Assembly (NCBI RefSeq): GCF_958979055.1
Contig: NC_084886.1
Span: 34,631,154-34,695,153 of the forward strand
DNA from: Alnus glutinosa
Taxonomy: Eukaryota; Streptophyta; Magnoliopsida; Fagales; Betulaceae
DNA: 64,000 nucleotides
Direction of reading: 5' to 3'
Within the stretch, counting starts at the first letter, position 1. Each line of letters starts with the position of its first letter. The translations under genes and the position numbers were made by a program. This document shows, one piece after another, positions 11,818 through 24,119 of the stretch. The notes below the pieces were generated by a model, which was not told where the DNA came from, ran no database searches, and saw only the letters and a list, made by a program, of their open reading frames with translations.

Positions 11818-11843
11818 AACTAATTTGGAAACTTTGTATCTTA
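11818..11843 (+). pseudogene. 26-bp LRR scar of a deleted receptor kinase
   Basis: AACTAATTTGGAAACTTTGT and the next six bases match the LRR coding units of RLK1 (near 6569 and 6929) exactly. They sit between a U4 promoter module and exon-like module V. This is the footprint of a deletion that removed the 5' end and nearly all the body of another RLK copy. Confidence 0.65.
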
Positions 11844-12177
11844 TGCTCTTGGTGAGTCTAGTTTTGTGTTTGAAGGTGTTGAAGGAACATCACTAATTCT
11901 CAGACATCAAGATTCTGAAGCTTATCTGGCCACTGAATATAAGGTAACAACTCATTTTAACTATTTTACATATAATTATCACTATCACAAAAGAAAATGT
12001 AACTTGATCACGATCACGCCAACTGTCCAGAGATTTAGCCGGAGAAAAAGGCATAACCAAATGGACAGTATACAACAAATAATATTACCTGCTTAATTCA
12101 AACTGAATCCTCTATATATAGATTCTTGCAAAATCTTCACAAATTAAATGTTGTATTTAATAGTGTAGATACTAAAT
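11844..12177 (+). repeat. Exon-like module V, copy 2
   Basis: Nearly identical to 62650-62990, including the TCACGATCACGCCAACTGTC stretch and the AATAGTGTAGATACTAAATA end. The putative donor follows AATATAAG near 11943. It is interrupted at its right end by a Mutator-like MITE. Confidence 0.5.
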
Positions 12178-12975
12178 AGGAAAAACTACGCATAACCCCT
12201 TCAAACTACTACATCATTGTCAATGTACCCCTCAAACTACCAATTGTGTTAATCTCCCCCTTTAAACTACAAGAAAATGTCAATGTCCCCCTAATGACAG
12301 AAATGCCCTTCATAAAATTATTAAAATAAAATAAAAAATAAAAAAAATTATTTAAAAAAATCTAAAATAACCAAAATTTATTCCAAAAAAATAAAAATTA
12401 AAACTGTTTTTATTTTTTTTTGAAAATAATAATTTTCAGTTTTTTTTCCCATTTTTTTCTTTTTAAAAAAATTGTTCTTTTTCGTTTTTTTTTAATTTAA
12501 TAAAAACAGGTTTTTTTTTTCATTTGTTTTATTTTTTAAAAAAAAATAAATAAATTTCAGTTATTTTTTGTTTTTTCGTTTTTTTTTCTTTTAAAAAAAA
12601 TGTTATTTTTCGTTTTTTAATTTAATAAAGGCTAGTTTTTTTTTTCATTTGTTTTATTTTAAAAATAAATAAATAAATTTCAGTTAGCTTCTTTTTTTCT
12701 TTTTTCTTTTTCGTTTTTTTTTCTTTTTTAAAAAAATAAATTTCAGTTATTTTTTATTTGCTATTTTTTTTTAAAAAAAAAAAAAGACACAAATTAAAAA
12801 TTTTGTTCTTTTATTTTAATTTTATTTTTCGTTTTTTTTTAAATATTTCTTTTTTAGTTTTTTTATTTTTTATTTTTTATTTTTTATGTTTTTTAGTTTT
12901 AGTTTTAATTTTTTGAATTAATGAGGACATTTTTTGTCTTATTCAAAAAAAATTAGGATCATTTTTGTCTAACTC
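12178..12975. mobile_element. Truncated Mutator-like MITE
   Basis: The left end GGAAAAACTACGCATAACCC and the homopolymer-rich interior match the complete element at 43639-44534. The right inverted terminus is missing; the copy stops after ATCATTTTTGTCTAACTC near 12972. No coding capacity. The interior is long A/T runs. Confidence 0.75.
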
Positions 12976-13330
12976 AAATAAACCCTACAATTTTACTCGA
13001 ATTCATAATTGAGATTGGGACACGATCGCAATGACAAAATCTGTAGAACTTATTGTCCAAATTTTAAGTGCTAATTAAAGGGTTTTGACAAGATTGTTCC
13101 TAGAATACAATGAAGTCTTAATGTTACTCGAGATTATCATTTTCTAGTGTAACAAAAAAACTCTTACGAAGAGAATTGTACAAAAGAAGTTGGTAGGAGA
13201 CAAGAGAAAAGCTATTATTGTGTGTACATTCATGACCAAAGGGTTATATTTATAGTGAATTTGGACACATCTAGCTATTTAAAATCATTTGATCAAATGA
13301 TCACAAATTGTGACTACCAAATCTAACTTA
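12976..13330 (+). repeat. Fragment of the THA8L-downstream repeat
   Basis: From CGATCGCAATGACAAAATCT to about ATTTTGGACACATCTA-like sequence (near 13260) this matches 29950-30160 and 62010-62240, which follow the THA8-like exon-1 copies. Here no exon 1 precedes it. The truncated MITE abuts it instead. Confidence 0.6.
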
Positions 13331-14219
13331 ATGGACATTGCGCCTCAATAGTACCCAAAGCCCATTGCCTGAATGGTATTCAACAAATTGTTTTCAAAAC
13401 CATACAAACTCACAAAGATAGACTTTCATATTCTCCGCAAGTGATTATTGACGGTGTTAATGGACTTGGATTATGTCTCAAGACATTCATAAATTATTTG
13501 CAAGGTTGTTTTTTTTTTTTTTTTTAATTAAAAAAAAAAATCACATTTACTAGGGAACAAATTGAGCAGTTGACGCTATGACCAGTATTGGACAATCTGC
13601 TGATAGATATCAGTTTTAGAATAACATATTTGCTTTCAGAAATAGGTAGGATTTTGAGAGAAGATATCATTCTGCCACGTACTAAATGGCTAAGAGCATC
13701 CCAAATCATTCAAAAAAAAAAAAAAAAAATGTCGAATGTCAAAAGTACCATCATAAAAAAAGAACAATTTTCTACTTTATCGCTAATTTTCTACAACTCC
13801 ATCATAAGCGCATCACCAACAATATTATACATTATCGCTAATTAAAAAGTACAATTTTCTACTTTATTTACTACTTTTTTCAATATAAACTCGAGTGATT
13901 TTTTATTTCATTATTTATTTTCTTTAAATATAATTTTCTAATATTTCTTATTGTTTTCTTAAACCACGAAGAGAGAAAAATGACAGTAATAAACAAAATA
14001 AAACAAAAAATAAAAAAAATAAAAAATAATGATAATAAGAAGGAAGAAGAAGATGAAGATAAAGATGAAAAAAAAAGAAGAAGAAGAGGAAGAGGAGGAG
14101 ATAGAATGATTAAAAAAAAAAAAAAAAAGAATACATGAGCTATAGTATGGCTAAGTAAAAAAGAAAAATATACGTTTGTGATCGTAATTTTTGCCTTATA
14201 ATAACTAAATATACACAAT
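13331..14219. other. AT-rich intergenic DNA, no gene
   Basis: I see no supported gene. The stretch has several A and T runs and a purine-rich GAAGAAGAAGATGAAGAT-type tract at about 14035-14105 whose complement reads as a low-complexity Ser/Leu frame. Confidence 0.4.
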
Positions 14220-15000
14220 ATTAAAGTTTTAGAGCTAGCAATGGGATACTTATGCAGGGTAGTGTAGTGAATTCGCAATAGCAAACAACAAAAGAATTAC
14301 AACTCTTCTCAAATCAAGATTCTATCAAGGAATCAAGACAAAATAGATAGAAAATTACTCATAAAGTGATTCATTTTGATAAATTGATAGAAAAATACAT
14401 AAACCGGAGGCTAAAGCTATCTTAATAGGCTTATAATAATAATAATAAAAGAATGAAATAAAAACTTTTTAATGTACAAATTATACAAAATGACAACTTT
14501 TGCCTGGTAAATGTTGGAATTACAAACTTTTCATGAAGCACAAAATTGTAGCCCTCTGAATATGCTTTCCAACGCCACTAAATTTGTCTCAATTCAATGT
14601 CAAAATCAAAAAATAAGATTTTTTTAAGTAAAACAAATCTAAAAAAAAAATAAAAAAAATTGATAAAACTACTAGCATCATACAATCTAATGGTTTCAAT
14701 AGAAAACCTGAATGCAAGTACCAAAAAAGAGTAGATTCTTCAACAGGTAGGGCCTTGACTCGAAGTAGTGCAACCTACGCAACAAGTTCGCTAGTCAAGA
14801 GTAGTTAGACCATGTTATTAATTAATGGCAAAATGTTCACTTTCAAATGGAAATTTGCAAGGGATCGAAAGATGATTTCGTGGAAATCTAAAAAGAGTAG
14901 CTGGTTACATTAATACTGTTGAGAATTCCAGCCCATCTAGCTGGAATGGTTCTAATGGGACCCTGTTGCATTGAATGTCTTTTCTTAGAAATAACATAAC
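14220..15000 (+). repeat. Upstream module U1, copy before RLK2
   Basis: The same order as at 3500-4275, ending with CCAGCCCATCTAGCTGGAAT near 14930 and TTGCATTGAATGTCTTTTCT. It is the first module of the series that leads to RLK2. Confidence 0.6.
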
Positions 15001-15720
15001 CATTCAGTAGTACTAGTCATTAACGTCAACACATACAAAACAATTGGTCTCAACCTTGACTCTCTCAACCTTGACTCCCACTCCACACGTTCAACCTTGA
15101 CTCCCACTCCACACGTCTATATATCTTTCTTATTGAGAGATCCATAAGAAATAATTGGAGCTATTCAATTTGATATAGACAAGGTGAGAAATATTGGGTG
15201 TAGTGAAGGTAGTTGTTGTTATGACGGTGGAAGAGGAAGATGATGATATATTGTGATTGGATCAAGTAATGGTTTTTATTTTTTAATTGTGCTTTGATAC
15301 CATGAAATACTTATTTATTACATATTACTCTTTTATGAAATCATTTCATTGTCGAACCAAAGTCTATAAACTGTTATTTTATTCACTACCTATATATTTT
15401 TCTTGATAACCTGATTTAATTATATGATATATCATTTTTGTACCTTGTGACATTTCATCTCACCTAACACAAAACAAAATTTCAGAAAATACCACTAAAA
15501 CACTTATACCCGAGCTTTAAGATAATTACTCACATTAAATCTTCTTCAAACATAAAAAATATTTTACATAATATTTTTATGTTGTGAAAAAAAAAATTGA
15601 TTTTTATAGGTTAATATTATTGAATAAAAATATAAAAAATATTTGTGATTTTCTGTACACACCAAACGCTGGAAAATGTTTTCTGCTGAAAATATTTTAC
15701 GTCGAAAAACTTTTTAAAAT
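15001..15720 (+). repeat. Upstream module U2, copy before RLK2
   Basis: It has a short internal duplication of the CTTGACTCCCACTCCACACG phrase (near 15067 and 15098), then the usual GATGATGATATATTGTGATT block and hairpin end near 15680. Confidence 0.6.
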
Positions 15721-15960
15721 ATACAAAGAAACACCATGATACAGATATTACAAGCCACAATTCACATGAGAACATGGTCTAGTTTCCACTCTCCTCCGCC
15801 GGAGAAAAAAAAATAAAAAATAAAAAACCAAACATTTATAGATGTTAAACCCAAGCAAAAAATGGAAAAGATATTCAAGAGAAAAAAAAAAAAATCAAAC
15901 CGAGGAAAAATAATGAATAATACAATTTTTTTTCTTTAGCTAAGCACTGTTTAATAATAA
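15721..15960 (+). repeat. Upstream module U3, copy before RLK2
   Basis: CACAATTCACATGAGAACAT near 15757, then A-rich DNA and a TCTTTAGCTAAGCAC end that is shared with the copy near 43180. Confidence 0.55.
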
Positions 15961-17030
15961 TAGAACATGGCTATTTCACCATTGACCAAATACTAAGTAG
16001 TTCAAGCCTCGCAGCAAGTTGTGCACGCCAAGAGACTAATTGTCATCCAATCCATTAGTCTGGTCATTAATTTTTAGTATTAATTTTTTTTTTAAAAAAA
16101 AAATATATAGTACTAAAATGTGGTAGATGTGATTTAAAGTAAAAGAAGTTTATAATTTTTTGTACGAAAAAGTGAAAAAATAAAAAAATAAAAATTGTTT
16201 TGAAGTATTTTTTTTTTAAATGGTAATAAAAAATCTAAAAAATGTGCATGCACCTTCTAATTAATTCACTTTCAAAAGGAAATTCACTTTCAACGTAAAT
16301 GAAGGAAGCTAGCATGGGAGTTAATTTTGAATAAAACAAATTTTTTCTTCCCAAATTAATAATGTTTTATTTGGTTCAAGGTATTATTTTGTTTAGAAAC
16401 TAATTATTAAACACAATTTTATGGTAATTTTGCAGTTTGATAGGACTCGAAAAATACAAGAATAACGTGAGTCACGAATGGTTCTAATGGGACCCCCTAG
16501 CTGTAAGTTGCATTGAATGTACATCTTTACTTTAGAAATAACAATTGTCCCCGCCAAGACTAATAATACTTATTCAATCCAATCAAAACCAAATTAATTT
16601 TTGCAATTTAATGATTAATTTCCAATCAAGAATTAATAACGTGAGTCACGATGCGCCCCAAGTTTATTGATGATCACTCAATAATGTGAGACGCGTTTTG
16701 CACATGAATCCCATCCTCGATCCATGTATAATTAATAATTTCAAAATTTTGTTAAAGATCGAGAAAGAATCTTACTTAATTAAGGCTGCCCCGGAAATTC
16801 CACTTTCAAAACGAAATTCACATCGATCGTGTTTTCTTTCCAAAATTAATGCGGAATACACAACGTACACAATTATTAATTAATCCCGACCCCGCGTGCG
16901 TGCCTTGAGAAATTAAGCTCAACACAACGTTCACTACGTACCTACTCCATCATCAACGAACGTACTCCACATTCAACGTCGTCGTCTTCGTCAACACAAA
17001 ATAACTCCCACCTACTCCACACCTCTATCT
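15961..17030 (+). promoter_or_regulatory. U4 and distal promoter of RLK2
   Basis: U4 (GAAGCTAGCATGGGAGTTAA near 16306) is stretched here by inserted segments, including a second ATGGTTCTAATGGGACCC phrase near 16477. It ends in CGTGAGTCACGATGC and the GCGTGCGTGCCTTGAGAAAT block shared with RLK1 and RLK3. No gene is visible in it. Confidence 0.45.
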
Positions 17031-17114
17031 TTCTTATATATATTAAAGCCAGTCATGAACAAATATATTATACAATCAATCAATCAATCATTATACACTT
17101 GTAATTAATTAAGC
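17031..17114 (+). promoter_or_regulatory. Core promoter and 5' UTR of RLK2
   Basis: A TATATATATTAAAG box lies at about 17035-17048, followed by the CAATCAATCAATCA leader and TAATTAAGC ahead of the ATG. The structure matches RLK1 and RLK3, so transcription may persist even though the reading frame is interrupted. Confidence 0.5.
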
Positions 17115-19811
17115 ATGGTGTTCATTGCATGGGCTACCTGTTTCTTCTTCTATGCAGCTCACTTTGTTGCGGCATCTCAATCATCAGCACTACAACTAGA
17201 AGCAAGTGCCTTGCTCGCGAGTGGGTGGTGGAGAAGCACCAATAACACCAACAATACCTCAAGTCGTTGCAAGTGGCCTGGTATTGCTTGCAATGCTGCT
17301 GGAAGCGTCACAGAGATTGCCGTGGGTGCTTTCTATTTGGGAGGTGAGATGTCAAAACTCAACCTCTCTTACTTTCCAAATTTAGTCCGCCTTGATCTTT
17401 CTAGAAATGGACTTCAGGGGAGTATCCCAGTCGAGATAGGTACTCTATCAAAACTCAACTACCTTGATCTGTCCCATAATACTATGACAGGTGAGTTGCC
17501 TCTTTCACTTACAAACCTCACCCAATTAGTGATGTTTAACGTTTCCTCTAATCAAATCATTGGATCAATCCCTACTTCTCTTTCGCTTTTAATCCATCTC
17601 ACCCATGTCATTTTGTATGACAATCAAATCAATGGTTCTATCCCTTCCACTTTGGGTAGTTTAACTAATTTGGAAGTTTTGTATCTTTTTTCCAATCAAA
17701 TCAATGGTCCAATCCCTTCCACTTTGGGTAGTTAAACTAATTTGGAACGTTTGTATCTTGATTTCAATCAAATCATTGGTCCAATCCCTTCCACTTTGGG
17801 TAATTTAACTAATTTGAAATTTTTGTCTCTTAGTTTCAATCAAATCAATGGTCCAATCCCTTCCACTTTGGGTAATTTAACTAATTTGGAAGTTTTGTAT
17901 CTTGATTCCAATCACATCAATGGTTCCATTCCCCCAGAAATAGGAAACATGAAGAATTTGAATACCTTGAGCCTCTCGAATAATAGCCTCATTGGTCCAA
18001 TCCCTTCCGCTTTGGGTCATTTAACTAATTTGGAATATTTGTATCTTGATTCCAATCACATCAATGGTCCAATCCCCCCAGAACTAGGAAACCTTCATTC
18101 GTTGGAATATCTTGACCTTGGTCATAACTTTATTAGTGGAGAAGCACCCATTGAACTTGGGTTTATTGACCATTTATGGAGCTTGAATATCAGCCACAAT
18201 AATCTTACCGGCAATATTCCCGATAATTACTATTCTATTCAAACAGTCAACTTGTCGTATAATTCTTTGACAGGTCCAATTCCAACATATTTTCATCGAT
18301 ACGATACACTTGACACATTAATTGGCAACAAGTATTTGTGCGGTGACTTCACGGGTTTCCCTCCTTGCCCACCAACTCGTAACAAATCAATTGTAACCAA
18401 AGCAAAAATTTGTGTTCCCATCGCCATTTCCCTTGGATTCTTAGTTCTTGGAGGCTTTCTCCTATGTCGACGCATAGTCAAGAAAGCCCAATTTGAGTCA
18501 AGAAAAGAAACAAAGCATGGGAACTTGTTCTCAATATGGAATTATGATGGACATATTGCATATGAAGACATCATTGAAGCAACCGAGGACTTTGATATAA
18601 AATACTGTATTGGAGCCGGTGGTTATGGCAGTGTTTACAAAGCAAAATTACCATGTGGAAAAGTGATTGCCTTGAAAAAACTTCATCGGTTGGAGGCTGA
18701 GAACCCAACTTTTGATATGAGTTTCAAAAACGAAGTAAAAGTGTTAACAGAGATTCGCCATCGAAATATTATAAAACTTTATGGGTTCTGTTTACATAAG
18801 CGATGCATGTTTCTGGTTTACGAGTACATGGAAAGGGGAAGCCTATTTTGTATCCTAAATAATGATGTTGAAGCGATAGAATTGGATTGGAGCAAGAGAT
18901 TGAACATCATCAAAGGCACTGCCCACGCTTTATCTTACATGCATCATGAATGCATTCCAACAATTGTTCATCGAGATATAACAAGCAACAATATTTTATT
19001 GAACAATAAACAAGAGGCTTTTGTCTCTGACTTTGGCACAGCTAAGCTCCTTGATCCTGATTCCTCCAACCAAACGTTAGTTGCCGGCACTTATGGTTAC
19101 ATTGCCCCAGGTAAACTATTCTTTTCCTTACAATAAATTATGTCTTTATTTATTTATTCGGTTCTACCTATTATTTTAAAAGAAAGTATTAGCCATGTAG
19201 AACAAATGTCTTTCCTAATATTTGTGATAGTAGGATTACCTTGTCATTTGCTATTTGAGTCAATTCTTGCATGATCGCAAACAACCACTTTCACTATAGA
19301 ATTTTTATACACTGACAAGTTTTGACCAACGTTTTTCAATTGAAAAATATACAAAAGGAAAAAGAAGTAAAAAATTAAAAATATGTTTTTACATTTTTAA
19401 TAGTTTTTTTTTGTTGTTCTTTTCTTATATATATATATATATGCAGAGTTGGCTTATACCATGAAAGTTACTGAAAAATGCGATGTTTATAGCTTTGGAG
19501 TTGTGGCACTTGAAATAATAATGGGAAGACATCCAACGGAACTCTTGACTTCATTATCATCATCGTCTTCTCAAAACATGATGTTACATGAAATATTAGA
19601 TCAACGTTTGCCACCTCCCAATCATTTGGTTCAACAAGATATTTTTCTTGTCGCTACAATAGCATTTGCATGCCTTCAAGAAAAACCAAAGTCTCGACCT
19701 ACAATGAAATGCGTGTCTCAAGAATTTCTTTCTCAGAAGAAGCCAATAGCCAAGCCTTTACAAGCTCTTTCATTATGGCAGCTACGGAACCAAAAAATGT
19801 ATATGATTTGA
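17115..19811 (+). pseudogene. RLK2: MIK2-like receptor kinase with one nonsense codon
   Basis: Exons 17115-19110 and 19447-19811 (intron 336 bp, GT-AG, phase 1) would give 786 codons. The frame is intact except for TAA at 17733-17735, where sister genes read TTA in the motif GS-L-TN; one T-to-A change explains it. As it stands the product ends after 206 aa: signal peptide, LRRNT and about five LRRs, with no membrane anchor. Beyond the stop the frame keeps about eight LRRs, a membrane segment at 432-451, Lys521, HRD 619-621, DFG at 639 and the exon-2 C-lobe, all undamaged. This suggests a very young pseudogene, an allele, or a sequencing error. A secreted LRR fragment is possible but unproven. 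Confidence 0.85.
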
Positions 19812-19888
19812 TCGGGAAAAGATCCCCAATTATGAAGTGTTTGTTTTTAGGCCGAGGATCATGCAATTTGTGGAACTTATATACCTAT

Positions 19889-19894
19889 AATAAA
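19889..19894 (+). promoter_or_regulatory. Likely polyadenylation signal of RLK2
   Basis: AATAAA about 78 bases after the stop, at the same position as in RLK1 and RLK3. Confidence 0.5.
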
Positions 19895-20196
19895 TGTTGT
19901 CTATGAGAATTGTAATGCCATGAATTATGTGAATGTCCATAAAAAATCATACAAAACGTTAACCTTAACCTCATATAAGTAAACAATCCATAACTAGATA
20001 ACAAATTTCCTAAATAATCCTACGGTCAAATGGAGAAAATAGCATGATTGAAACTTTCACCAAAACTTGATTGAATTACAAAACGCCTCAATCTCCGAGC
20101 ATTTTTAAGCCTCCTCACTTCACATCTCTCTTCCCGTGCCTGTTTTTCTTCTAACCTTAAACCGCCCTTTTGAGTGAAGTGGTGAATCCAACGGAT

Positions 20197-21684
20197 ATGA
20201 GGAGCTTGGTTGTAATGGGCTCCCTCAAATTCCACTTCCCTCGAGTGGGTCTTCTCAAAAACGTCCCGAAACCCTACCCACGCTCTTCAGCGGTGAGCTG
20301 TGGCCTCAGGGGCGGACCCAGAAAGCCTCTGTTGAGGAAAAGCGTGCTGTCCTCTGAAGCCATTCAAGCAGTCCATTCCTTGAAGCTAGCCGGATCATCC
20401 GCACCCAGATTGCAACAGGTTTTCAATGCCAGCCTCACCAGGCTGTTGAAGGCAGACTTGTTGGACACCTTGGCTGAGCTCCAAAGACAAAATCATTTGT
20501 ACTTGGCCCTTCAGGTATTTTGTTAAGATGGTCAACATTCGAATCACTGATTTCCTGATTGTTTTAGAACCTTGTAGAACTCTGTTCTTTACGAACTACA
20601 AATATTATGAAACACGGCTTGTGTGAATGTCATGTTAATTTGCTTCCGTTCAATGTTCTTTTCCTTTTGGGGCCTTCATAAGTATTCAATTCAATTGAGC
20701 TGGAATTACAATGTGGGTAAATTATAATAATTCAAAACTTTAATTATTTGAAACTAATTACACCATGAAGAAACTGCATTGTTTGTTTATTGAGTATTTT
20801 TGTCATTAGATAATGTATCTGTTTGCAAAAATTTTGTTCAGGATCCTAAAAAAGTAAGAAAAATGGGGAATACTCTCTTAAGAAAATGAGGAAATGTATC
20901 TGTGAGATTTTTGATTGAGGTGCCTCCCATGTTGTATGATATCAATGGCTTTGGGGTTTGATTTTCTTTAGCAATATGTGATAATCAGGTTTTAGGTAAA
21001 CAGGTTGAGTGGTTTGCCAAAACAGATGCACAAATTAAATAATTATTGCTTTAGGAAATATCTTTTAGCATTTGAAAATGGACTAGCTGGTTCCTTGTCC
21101 TTCCTGTGCAACTGGCCAGTTTACCAGTTTCCAAGATGCTTGTTCCAATCAAGAAAGCTCTATGACTAAGTTCTGGCCTACCGTTAACTGTTACGTTTCT
21201 TTGATTGCCCAATTTTTAGTATTAGTTGAATATCTGTTCTTTGGAATTTGTATTTTATCTGAGTATAAATCAGGTTTTAGGTGTTCCAATTTGTGCGCAA
21301 GGAAGAGTGGTATGAACCAGATTTGCTCATTTACTGTGACATGATTCTACTGTTGGGAAAGAACAAATTGATTGAAATGGCTGAAGAGCTCTTTTCTGAA
21401 CTAAAGAAAGAAGGCTTAGAACCCAACACAAGGGCTTTTGCTGAGATGATTGGAGCATACATGCAAGTGGGTATGATAGAAAAGGCAATGGAGACATATG
21501 AATCGATGAAGGCATCAGGTTGTGCCCAAGATAGGTTAACGTTTATGATATTGATAAGAAACCTTGAGAAGGCTCGGTAAGAAGAAGTACCAACAGTGGT
21601 AAAGAAGGAATGTGTTGAATATGTTGATTCTCCTGAGAAATTCCTTGAAGAAGTCGAACAAAAATATTTAAGAAATTTAAGTAT
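20197..21684 (+). pseudogene. THA8L: THA8-like PPR gene, copy A (broken)
   Basis: Exon 1 (about 20197-20514) and exon 2 (from 21281) are almost identical to the intact copy at 51079-52926 and join in phase 0 to give ALQ-VFQFVRKEEWYEPDLL. Exon 2 carries two PPR-like helical repeats. Three lesions: a TAA at 21578-21580, where copy B reads AAA after EKAG; loss of the exon-2 donor (GTAAGG in B is TTTAAG here, near 21671); and loss of exon 3, replaced by receptor-kinase sequence from about 21760. The intron (20515-21280) is conserved. The first ATG is at 20197. An upstream TTG-initiated extension was not used. Confidence 0.8.
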
Positions 21685-21759
21685 GTCTCTTCATTAATAT
21701 AGGGAAAGAAAGCTGCATTCTCTGACTGTTATTTGAAGGAAAATCCACATCAGGCCATT

Positions 21760-24090
21760 AGTTGCGAGTGGCCTAGTATTACTTGCAATGTTGCTGGAAG
21801 CGTCTCAAAGATTGCCATGCGCTCTGGTGGTTTCTATTTGGGAGAGATGTTAAAACTCAACCTCTCTTGCTTTCCAAATTTAGTCCGCCTTGATCTTCCA
21901 ATCACTAGACTTCAGGGAAATATTCCAGGGGAGATAAGTACTCTATCCAAACTCGCATATCTTGATCTGTCTCATAATTATCTAACAGGTCCAATCCCTT
22001 TCACTTTGGGTTATTTAACTAATTTGGAATATTTGTTTCTTGGTTCTAATCAAATCAATGGTCCAATCCCTTCCACTTTGGGTGATTTAACTAATTTGAA
22101 AGTTTTGTCTATTCATTTCAATCAAATCAATGGTCCAATCCCTTCCACTTTGGGTAATTTAACTAATTTGAAATATTTGTATCTTGATTCCAATCAAATC
22201 ATTGGTCCAATCTCTTTCACTTTGGGTGATTTAACTAATTTGAAAGGATTGTCTCTTCATTTCAATCAAATTACTGGTCCAATCCCTTCCACTTTGGGTA
22301 GTTTAACTAATTTGAAAGGATTGTTTCTTCATTCCAATCAAATCAATGGTTCCATTCCCCCAGAACTAGGAAACCTTGATTTGTTGGAAAATCTTGACCT
22401 TAGTCATAACCTTATTAGTTGAGAAGTACCTGTTAAACTTGGATTTATTGACAATTTATGGGGCTTGGATATCAGCTACAATAATCTTACTGGCAATATT
22501 CCTAATAGTTACATTTCTATTCAAACAATCAGCTTGTCATACAATTCTTTGACAGGTCCAATTCCAACATATTTTCATCGATATGATACACTTGACACAT
22601 TAAATGGCAACAAGTATTTGTACGGTAACTTCATGGGTTTTCCTCATTGCCATCCAACTAGTAACAAATCAAATGTAACCAAAGTGAAATTTTTTGTTCC
22701 CATCGCCATTTCCCTTGGATTCTTAGTTCTTGGGGCTTTCTCCTATCTCGACACATGGTCAAGAAAACCTAATTTAAGTCAAGAAAAGAAACAAAGCATA
22801 GGAACTTGTTCTCAATATGGAATTATGATGGACATATTGCATATGAAGACATCATTGAAGTAACTGAGGACTTTGATATAAAATACTGTATTGGAACCGG
22901 TGGTTATGACAGCGTTTACAAAGCAAAATTACTTGGTGGAAAAGTGATTGCCTTGAAGAAACTTCACCGGTTGGAGGCCGAAAACCCAACTTTTGATATG
23001 AGTTTCGGAAACGAGGTAAAAGTATTAACAGATATCCGTCATTGAAACATTATAAAACTTCATGGGTTCTATTTACATACGCAATGCATATTTCTGGTTT
23101 ACGAGTACATGGAAAGGGGAAGCCTATTTTCTATCGTATATAACAATGTTGAAGCTATGGAACTAGATTGGAGCAAGAGAATAAACATCATCAAAGGCAC
23201 TACCCACGCTTTATCTTACATGCATCATGAATGCATTCCAGTAATTGTTCATCGAGATATATATAACAAGCAACAATAGTTTATTGAACAATAAATTAGA
23301 GGCTTTTGTCTCTAACTTTGGAACAGCTACGCTCCTTGATCCTGATTCCTACAATCAAACGTTAGTTGCCGGCACTTACGGTTACATTGCCCCAGGTGAA
23401 CTATTCTTTTCCCAACAATAAACTATGGCTTTATTTATTTATTTATTCAATGCTACCTATTATTCAAAAAAGGAAGTATTAGTCATGTAGAACAAATGTC
23501 TTTCCCAATATTTGTGCTAGTAAGGTTACCTTGTCATTTACTATTTAAATAAATTCTTGCATGATTGCAAACAACCACTTTCACCATAGAATTTATATGC
23601 ATTGACAAGTTTTGACCAACTTCTTTCTTTTGAAAAATATAAAAAAGGAAAAGATGAAAAAAAAAGTTTAAAAATATGTTTTTTACATTTTTAATAGTTC
23701 TTTTTTCTTTTGTTCCTTTTTATATATGCATTGTTGGCCTATAACATGAAAGTTATTGAAAAATGTGATGTTTATAGCTTTGGAGTTGTGGCACTGGAAA
23801 CAATAATGGGAAAATATCCAACAGAACTCTTGACTTTATTATCATCATCGTCTTCTCAAAACATGATGTTACATGAAATATTATACCAACGTTTGCCACC
23901 TCCCAATCATTTGGTTGCACAAGATATTTTCTTGTCTCGCTAATATAGCATTTGCATGCCTACGTGAAAAACTAAAGTCTCGGCCTACAATGAAATGCGT
24001 TTCTTTCTCGGAAGAAGTCAATAGCCAAGCCTTTACAAGCACTTTCATTATAGCAGCTAAGGAACCAAGAAATTTATATGGTTTGATCAA
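21760..24090 (+). pseudogene. RLK pseudogene fused to the end of THA8L copy A
   Basis: The kinase-family sequence starts abruptly at GTTGCGAGTGGCC inside the LRRNT, without signal peptide or promoter, and continues through about nine LRRs, membrane segment, kinase, intron and exon 2. Lesions: TGA at 22420 (GGA in sisters), one G lost from a G-run near 22734, TGA at 23043 (CGA in sisters), a 4-bp insertion after the HRD codons near 23260, an intron acceptor mutated from GCAG to GCAT near 23730, and a frameshift in the C-lobe near 23935. Divergence is higher than among RLK1-3, so it is older. It cannot make a kinase. Confidence 0.88.
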
Positions 24091-24119
24091 GGACGGATAC
24101 TCAATTATGAAGTGTTTTT

